A stretch of 64,000 nt of DNA, taken from assembly GCA_026419785.1 (NCBI GenBank), contig JAODTK010000411.1, positions 124,001 to 188,000 on the forward strand. Reading direction: 5' to 3'. This document shows positions 56,546-64,000 of this stretch, one piece after another (within the stretch, counting starts at the first letter, position 1; the number at the start of each line of letters is the position of its first letter). The stretch comes from Sclerodactyla briareus. Taxonomy: Eukaryota > Echinodermata > Holothuroidea > Dendrochirotida > Sclerodactylidae. Below the pieces are notes generated by a model. The model was given only the letters and a program-made list of their open reading frames with translations, searched no databases and was not told the DNA's origin. A program made the translations under genes and the position numbers.

Positions 56546-57300
56546 TTCCTTGCGAAGCAAAGGAATCTATGCCGTCACGGCACGTAGTGTGTGTGTGTGT
56601 GTGTGTTTGTGTTTGTGTGTATAAGGTATGTGTGTGTGTGAAACCCCTTGTCAGCACGATAGCTGAAGAACGCACCAATTGTATAAGTTAAAATTAGGTA
56701 TTTGGGTTGGACATATAGAGCGGATGACTCTATTGTTTTTTTTTTTTGGTGCCAGGTCCAGGTCAATCATGGTCACGAGAGGGCAAAGTTAAAAAAAGCT
56801 TTCAGCACGATATCTAAAAAAACGCGAGCATGTATCTCACGTTCATTGTAGGTATGTGGATTGCACGTTCTGGTGAAGGATGAACCCTATTTGGTTTGTG
56901 TTAGGTCAAGGTCATTCAAGGTCACCACAGGACCAATCCTTATATATCTGGCAACGGAACATTTAGAGGGATGTCGTTATGAAGTTTCGTCGTCTGGGCG
57001 AACACATCTGCGGGACCGACTTTGACCGCATCGACCCTGTGACATGAGTGAGGGCTTGCTAATTTTGTAATGAGCAGATTCGTCTTTGTTGAGACAAACC
57101 ATTAAGTGAATAAGAACTAATGTAATACAACACTCTATTCACGAGCTACCTCAAAGGAAGGCAACATGTGGGAAAAGGTCACGACAGCCTAAAACATCGT
57201 AGGATTGTGTTGTTAAATTGACGTTTGACATTGACATCTTGGCAACAGAACATTTTAGAGGGATGTTCTTATGAAAAGTTTCTTCGTTATAGGCGAACGG
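56546..57300 (+). repeat. Hairpin-(TG)n module, copy 5, with downstream repeats
   Basis: A hairpin (TTCCTTGC-GAA-GCAAAGGAA, 56,546-56,565) is followed after 22 bases by (TG)n (56,587-56,640). After it come 'cagcacgatagctgaagaac' and an AGGTCA-like stretch ('aggtcaaggtcattcaaggt' at 56,904). 'ggcaac(g/a)gaacattt(t)agagggatgt' occurs at about 56,950 and 57,240, giving a ~290-bp repeat. Confidence 0.75.
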
Positions 57301-57415
57301 CATGTATTTTGATATCATCATCATAGGAGCCACATGTCGTTTGAATATATTCCGTTGTGGCACCTGCACTCAGCAAAATAAAGATGCTGTATCAGAGTGG
57401 AAAAAATGAAAAATT

Positions 57416-57708
57416 GTGCTCAGTTGCCCGATCTACTATATCTCAGGCAGGGGTATGGACACCCAATTCGCAAAAAACCTTGCCACCTTCAGATGCCACC
57501 CAAGTGAAAGTGTGTTAGATATTACTGTAAATACACGTATGGCCCCCCAATTGTCCAAGTTTGCATTATACACACGATTTCCTGGACCGTCTGATATTGT
57601 CTTGTGGCACTGGCGGGTTGATGAACATAAACAGGCTTCACACATGGTGTTCCTATAGTCAAACAGTGGATTTCGTGTTATCCACTGGTCAGTCTCGAGG
57701 ACAGCCAT
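57416..57708. other. Open frames on both strands, unidentified
   Basis: Plus 57,416-57,658 and minus 57,436-57,708 are open over the same 220 bases. Both translations look varied and non-repetitive (plus: PQLSKFALYTRFPGPSD; minus: WGAIRVFTVISNTLSLGWH). The minus frame has an ATG in good context (atATGG). At most one can be real, and I recognise neither. Confidence 0.22.
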
Positions 57709-60504
57709 ATAAACTGCAATGTTAACTCGTGTATTAGTTCAGTGTAAGCCATGCAGTACCCTAATCCCAGTGGCCGATGACAAAACTTTGATGATATAAT
57801 ATAGGGGAATTTCTCAACAATTAGGTCAATCTAAAGTTAATTGTGCCCCCCTGAAAAGGTTTCACTGAGGAAGGTAAAGCCTGAAATACCGGGAAGTAGG
57901 TTGCAGGACAGAACATCCTGTTTGATACACTGTTTCCAACAATAGCGGTACAGTAGACCCCACCCGGGGGGAACCAAAACACAAAATCGACCCCAGCACA
58001 ACCGGGAACAGTCCCCTACCACCCCCACCCCCCTCCATCACGGACGGGTCTCCACCAAACAAATGCAAACAATTGAGTTTGAGCGAGTTGGGCTTACAAA
58101 AAAAAAAACCCACCCCCCAGTTTAGAGGAAAAACTTTCCAAAGCCTCAGTGAAATTTAAAATTTTAGATGTCGCCAAAACCTAATTTATGTTAATGATAA
58201 GATGGATAATAATATTACTTAAGAATTAAGTAATAATAATAATATTCAACGTTAATTAGCCAAGAGAACAGTATTTTTAACATCTGAGCGGGCACTGACC
58301 AGATCAGACCAATACGGCATAGCTGGCTATACTTGGAACCGCCGACACCTATGCTTGTTGCTTTCACCCCCCTCCCCCCCATCGTGTTGTGTGGTCAGTC
58401 TAGCTGTATCTGAGGTCAACAGGAGTGAGGATTCGACATTCTGAAATAGCTCAGCAACCAATACCTACCCAACAAGCAGGAGTCTGTTATTTTACCATAT
58501 GTTTCGTACTGTCGGCAAAAATCAATTTTTCTGTTTTCTTTGAAAATGGATAATAAACTGCTACAGCCTTATTAATTGCATAATTTAAGCGGAATGTAAG
58601 TTTGCCTATGTCAACAAACATTTGCCGGATGGGGGAATTCATTTTTCTTCTGACAAAAAGTCAGGTTCCTTTTGAAGTCACCGGAGGTTCAAATTTGCAT
58701 ACTTTTGTGATTTTCCAAACTTGTCAGATTAAAGAATTGACTAATCTTGGTTGAAGGAGAGAGCAGAGAAGGGAAAGGATAATATTTGAAATTCCAAGTG
58801 TGCAACGTGTAGAAAGGAATTTCAAGAAAACCGACAATAATATGTAATAAGCGGTAATCAAGTTTTCTAGCATATGGCAAGAAATCGCGACACAGTTTGT
58901 GTCTGTTAGGTTAGGATCTATTTGTAACGAACCACGGGGGGGGGGGGGGGATAAGTTTGTCAAAAGAACCACTGTCTCGTTACAGCTCTCCGAAATTCGA
59001 ATACTTTTCATTGATTGCAAATACAGTAAGTTTGATCAGTTTCTGTCAGATTTTCCTGAAGGTTTAAATGAATGAAGGTGCCTAATTTGTATGGATGGGA
59101 AAAAATAAAGTCCGATTTATTGAAGATTAACCAAGTAAAGTAACAAAAGAAGTGACGAGAAAATAGGGTTTAAGCTTGTAGGATGAGTAAGGTCCATTGC
59201 AGCCATGGATTGACACAGTACACAGTTTCAAATGGGTGATTAATAATTGACAAAGATCAGCTGGCATTAGCCATAGGCCGCTCGGCAACCCTTGACTCGA
59301 CTGCGGGCGGCGGTCTACACGAAAGGCTCCATTCCATTACTTCACTGAGTGGTGGCGATCTGAAACTCATTACTAAAGGCAGCTATACGGTGGTCGTAAT
59401 AGTTAATTGCCGACAGGTTTCCAACTAGCAGGCCATCGGGTGGGTGATTGGATGGAGAATGGGCTTATCAAATGGACAATGGAAACTCGGAATGACCGAT
59501 AAAAAAAAAAAAGCCTCCAATGTCTCCGTTTCTCTCTTCAGCCTTCCCCTCATGCGCTTATCACGCTCTCTCTCCTTTTGCCGACAGACCCGATATTTAC
59601 TGACAGCACAAATTATTGGGCGTGTGATACTATCCTCCTTCCCCCCCCCCCGACTCGCTACGCCTCGGCAGGTCAGGACAAAGTCGTGGTCGACACCCTG
59701 CTCGCTACGACTATGGCAACGGTCAGGCAAAGTCGTGGTCGAAGTCAAGGAAAGGAAATTCTCAGAGGAGCCAAAGGAGACCCCCCCCCCCCCCCCTAGT
59801 CATATTGTTTCTCTTGAATTTACGTCATACAGTTCTGATACTGAATAGGAACTCTCAGGGGTATGTCCCGAACAGGTTATGAGAAATAGGCACAAAAATC
59901 GGTCAAAATCTACTTCCCCCCAAATCCCCCAAACAAATTACATACCCCCATGTATTTTATCCCCCAAATACATGGGGGTCATGAAGAAATCCATCGGTCC
60001 GCAATCCGTCACATTACATGGGGGATGTTTTTTAGGCTATAGTAGCCTAGAGATAGTTCTTTAAAAAAAAAAAATAGAGATATAGGCAGTTAAAAGTCTC
60101 CCAGAATCATTTCCGTATAGTGGGGAATCCCCACATGAGCCAGCGGTGGCAATATTGATTTCTCCGCTTACTCACACATACACAGGCTGTACAGCATATA
60201 ATTGCGAATCACTGCAAACACGGAGAAGTCGAGTGAAGGCCCCCCAGGAAATATTTCAGTCAATCAAATTTTTCAAGATAGTGAAATCAGTGAAATTAGG
60301 TTCACATTCTTAGATGATCGTTCTGATAGACCTAAAGCTTAACTAGAGCCCATTGAATTAGTTACAGTGGCATAATTGGCTTGTACAGCGATACATTGTA
60401 GTGATTTCTAGATGCAATGCAGGATTACACTGGGTTGATCATTTGGGTTGTATGCGATCTCTGGCTAATCTTCAGTATTAATTTGAATTAAAGATATAAA
60501 GTGA
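57709..60504. other. Unassigned sequence with homopolymer G/C runs
   Basis: No supported gene. G-run at 58,937-58,950; C-runs near 59,641-59,650 and 59,781-59,797. AT-rich 'tgcataattt' and 'tttccaaacttgtcag' at 58,576-58,730 match the dispersed AT-rich family of 13.9 and 25.5 kb. Confidence 0.35.
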
Positions 60505-60700
60505 TGCTCTAATAACCGTACCTTTGGGTTGTTCAGGATTTTCTTGATCCGAGGTCCCAAATGCCAGATTGCACTAGTGAAACTTAACAAAGGACACATT
60601 ACTTGTGAGCGACTGTGCAGTATTGTAGAGTACCTGCTCAGATTTGATGTTGAGAAGGGCAAAATGCAAAAATAAAATCGCATGCGCGCACTGTTTTCTG
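60505..60700 (+). repeat. Isolated copy of the ~147-bp repeat family
   Basis: 'ctaataaccgtacctttggg' followed by 'ttgttcaggattttcttgat' and 'cgaggtccc' matches the units at 54,300 and 55,070. Confidence 0.6.
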
Positions 60701-61386
60701 TTTCTTCGTTGAATGTTTAATACAGTAGGCCTATGTACAATAAACTTCGTCAGATGTTGGCCAATTGTTTTCCCTCATAGTGTAATATAAGGGTGCGGTG
60801 GGAAATATGGAAATGCAAGGAGGAGATTTTGGTTGAGACAGATCATGTTGCCCCCACCAATGTGGGATTCCAACTGGCCTTTTCTTTACAACTCGTCAAT
60901 AACGAATGGCTAGAGTTCAATCTTCTTCTAATCCTTATTGTTTATACCAGCCTGTCGCTGCTGTTTCTTGATGAACAGTCGTGCACATCACTCTGGAGGT
61001 TCACGTGATTGAGGTGGCACTATATATCGGCGCGTGGCCGGGACACAACCAGTTCTGAGGACAATTTCAATAAACGGAAACAAATTCGGGGAAAATGACA
61101 AATTCTATATGACTGGCTCGAATTTCTAAATCAAAGGCTCGAATAATGACACATTTCACGGCAGTGATGTTCGAGCAAATTTCCAAGATGCGGGCAACCT
61201 CTGACCCAATTGGAAGGGTCTGTTATCGGAAGAGGAACAACCCTCCTCTAAAAGTAGGTCGAGGTATGATACGAAGAAGGCGAAAAGAAGTGTAAGGAAT
61301 AATAAACATGATTCGGAAATGTGCTGCAATTTGCATGATGTGCTCATCGCATGAAGGCTGGAAAGTTCCATTCCTGCCAATCTGAA
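60701..61386. other. Unassigned sequence
   Basis: A plus open frame at 60,793-61,008 has a hydrophobic stretch but no recognisable family. Nothing else supported. Confidence 0.3.
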
Positions 61387-61480
61387 CAGGCGCGGATCCA
61401 GCAGGGGGGCGCACCCGGCGCGCGCTACCCCCCCCCCCTTAAAAATTTTCGAGGAATATTTTTTTTGTTGCACCCGAGCG
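61387..61480. mobile_element. hAT-like end fragment
   Basis: CAGGCGCGGATCCAGCAGGG resembles the hAT-like end at 50,061 and is followed by a C-run and T-run. The rest of the element is not identified. Confidence 0.45.
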
Positions 61481-61812
61481 GGTGAGTGAAGTTGACACAA
61501 GCTTATCTGCCATCGGTCTCACAGTCAGAAGAAGCACTACGATGGGCATGGGTTGCATTGTTAGCTACTCTTAGCTTCTCAAAAGCTATTGCGTATCTAG
61601 GCACGGCACACTCTACTATAGTTCGTGGCGAAGTGCGCTGTCCAGGGCTCTGATGATAGACCCGGGACCAGCGTTGGCGACGACATTGTGGTGACACGTG
61701 GTGATTTCACCACGTTAGAGCGGCCAACGAGCTTTGAATTTGTGCGGCGGCGGGGAGGAAAAAACAAACATCTATTGATGATGAAGAATACATCCGGTCG
61801 GAAGATTTGAGC

Positions 61813-62706
61813 CATGGGCGTCAACAGGTGGGGGACGGGGGATGGGACATGTCCCCGCTTCTAAAAGGGGGGGAATCATATGTTTGGCCCCCCCCCCTGC
61901 CCACTTTTCCGGACCGTATATAAAAAAAGGGCAATGCCCGCGTTTGGTATCACTAGGCATTCGTAGGATTTACCCATGTTTCATACCGTGAATTCTCGGA
62001 ATTTTAAAATCGAATAACCAAAGTCAGAAGTGCATAATTTGGTTTGGCCGCAATGTCGTTTTTATCCAGGCGTTGTATAGCTAAATATGCGATGTAATGC
62101 TTCGAATCATTTTGTTACCTCGAATAAATAATTTCAGGAGCCTTGGGGGCACCCCCCCCCCCACCGTTTTTTTTTTTTGTTTTAGATGAAAAAATTCGCA
62201 GGAAATCTGGAAAGGAAAATAGAGAAAGTGAGAGATGCGTTAAATTTTGTGCAGTCTTCTCCGATTAAAATGCCGGAAAACATGCATGTTTTTGGCGCGC
62301 TCGCTCGCTCCGGAAGTGGCAGATGAATGATGTAATATTCGGGGTAAAAATTTCTGCTCCGAATTGGAATGGTCCCGTACGCCTTGGCTTTCCCTTCGAT
62401 CCCACAAGGAACTGTTCGGTTGACCCCTGGATCCCACGCAAAACAAAGCAAATTAGAAAGGTAAATAAAAAATACCATGTTTGATATTCGGTAATGCACA
62501 ATCGCAAACTGTGTCTTTTACTCAAATCACACATGTAGATGGGTGCTATCGACCCTGGCAAGTGCCATTTCCGTCGATCTGGAGGGTTGAGAATCTGAAA
62601 TTGTCCAGGTTACGTTCGCGCCAACGAATGGTGGCGCTTCGCTTGGGTGGTCATTTCGCTTTGATGTGTCCCCCCCCCAACTTTTCGAAACGAATTCGAC
62701 GCCCCG
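61813..62706. mobile_element. Non-autonomous TIR element 'B', copy 2
   Basis: It runs from CATGGGCGTCAACAGG to TTCGACGCCCC; the ends are inverted repeats of about 10 bases. It aligns with 16,055-16,992 through 'cacttttccggaccgtat', 'tccaggcgttg', 'tttctgctcc', 'gtcccgtacgcc', 'cacatgtagatgggtg' and 'cgcgccaacg'. C/G-runs lie near both ends. No transposase is encoded, and I could not settle the target duplication. Confidence 0.78.
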
Positions 62707-63044
62707 GTTTGTAGCTACATTGTTTTGTCGTTCACGCGTGGTAAATGTCCCCACGAGGAATCATTCGGTCGTAGAGAGCTACTGTTGTGAAGAAAATAAT
62801 TGAGGTACGGTTATTTGGGCCATGTTCTCCTGAGGATTTACCCGGTTACATGCGCGCACAAAGAGATTGGTCTGTCTGTACTCTATTCACATCACGAAAA
62901 TCAACACCACCCCTCTTGGAAGAAAGCTGTATCCATGCCTGGTCAAAGTATTGTGTGCTATCAGGTGACCACACTCAATTTTACGTACCATGGGGATTGA
63001 GAGACAAACGGACATGCATGTTGGTGGATCGTGTAACAGGTTAA

Positions 63045-63784
63045 GCGGCCTTTCCCAGTGCACGCGGGCGGGCGGGCGCTAAAATCGCTCACCGTATTTG
63101 CAATGGAGCCGTTTCCAGCACGCGGGGCGGGACGGGCGTTTATCGAATCGGTTTTTTTTTTTCAGGATAGCGATTGTTTCCTCACGGCCCGCGTTGCATG
63201 CGTGGATTTCGTAATCGATTTCCGGGGATTTCATTGCAACTCACTGGCTTGTAGCCCAATAGTGCACGAGTCGAGACAAGTTATGTCAAATTCATGTTCC
63301 AAACAACATCTAATGTTTCAACACTCCTAATGAGATCTTATACAAAATTCTCTCCATTTTAACGGCCCCGGACACTATTTGAACACATATTCGAATGTTT
63401 AAATCAGTGACGTGTTAAGTTTATACTATTTGATATTGTATTTTAGGCGCTATCGGTGACCATTTAGAACAAATGGTTCTAAGAAACTAACACCGGTGTG
63501 TAGGATAAACACAGTAGGCCTAGGCGCCCGGTGTTTTTAAAATAATAATAATAATAATGATCAATAATATAATTAATGTAATAAAAATGACAACAAAAAA
63601 TAATGGAGGCTACACGGTTCTTATATAGAGCATTATCAAACACTAAACAGCTAAAGGTGAGAGCTAGTGCGTGATTTCGAGAGAGAAACGCCAGCCGCCC
63701 GCGTGCATGGAAACGAGTCCGTCGCGTTGTCAGGCGGTGCCCGCCCGCCCCCGCCGGCCCGACCGCGTGCATGGAAAACGCCGG
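63045..63784. mobile_element. MITE 'C', copy 2
   Basis: The left end 'gcggcctttcccagtgcacg' pairs with the right end, reverse complement 'ccggcgttttccatgcacg'. G/C-only terminal blocks repeat at each end, and the AT-rich core has (aat)n at 63,539-63,560 and a reversed tail motif 'ttatatagagcatta' at 63,621. It aligns end to end with the copy at 51,424, with 'cggccccggacact', 'aacaccggtgtgtagg' and 'cccggtgtt' as landmarks. Confidence 0.8.
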
Positions 63785-64000
63785 CTTTATCGTATTTATA
63801 CCATCAACAAAATCGACAAAATATAATATCCATAATTTTCTCATTATACATCCAACCAAGGGGCGTAATGTCACTCAGTAGGGAAAGGTTTCCAGCTGAT
63901 CCATGCGTTTCGGGGCAAGCTTTCTGGGATAATCCAGTGGCGAGAAATACATTCTGCACAATCTTTCTCAAAATGACCCATATTTACGCACACCAAAAAA

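Noticed and set aside
1-64000. CRISPR array, bacterial operons, rRNA or tRNA genes
   Set aside because: No regular short direct repeats with unique spacers, no ribosome-binding-site-led gene runs, no rRNA core sequences, and no tRNA arm pattern with a plausible B box were seen.

Overview
This window reads as nuclear DNA of a marine invertebrate animal, most likely a deuterostome and perhaps an echinoderm. The reasons are spliced host exons, several LINE clades lying side by side, many short non-autonomous DNA transposons, long (TG)n tracts, and repeats saturated with AGGTCA half-sites, the kind of repeat I associate with marine invertebrate genomes. There is no operon-like layout, no rRNA, no convincing tRNA and no CRISPR array. 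The organism call is inference; I could not search a database. Repeat copies differ from one another by many single-base insertions and deletions, and almost every recognisable coding stretch changes frame. That fits old decayed repeats, an unpolished long-read assembly, or both.

Left end (1-6,450): the only host gene I can defend. Two exons on the + strand encode immunoglobulin-type domains. The first (about 1,465-1,781) is V-like and frame-interrupted. The second (2,960-3,286) is a fully open C-like domain. Both end in phase 1 at GT donors, and the second starts in phase 1, as expected for Ig-domain exons. The flanks show no further recognisable exon.

6,450-27,970: repeat territory. It holds an L2/CR1-like LINE endonuclease fragment (minus), an ACGT-saturated tract inside an inverted-repeat pair, a compound tandem array at 11.1-14.2 kb rich in nuclear-receptor-type motifs, a 0.94 kb TIR element (16.06-16.99 kb), a 1.25 kb TIR element (18.09-19.34 kb), LINE reverse transcriptase fragments of two clades (20.6 kb and 22.4-23.6 kb, both plus), a LINE C-terminal fragment (26.6 kb) and a TTAA-flanked 1.06 kb element.

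27,970-41,660: mostly unassigned sequence with a 333-bp tandem duplication, a 393-bp MITE with 25-bp inverted ends and an older partial copy of it, a second AGGTCA-rich array (36.0-37.7 kb), a minisatellite and three small open frames of uncertain status.

41,660-64,000: a GC-rich block I cannot identify (41.66-43.25 kb), long unassigned stretches, several hAT-like MITE ends, two copies of a 0.74-0.82 kb MITE with GC-rich ends and an AT-rich core (51.4 and 63.0 kb), a ~147-bp-period tandem array (53.9-55.4 kb) into which two different MITEs have inserted with 8-bp target duplications, and a second copy of the 16 kb TIR element at 61.8-62.7 kb.

No set of genes works together here. The most notable signals are the Ig-domain gene, a five-copy module of fixed layout (short hairpin, about 20 nt, (TG)n, conserved block), and the layered nested repeats.
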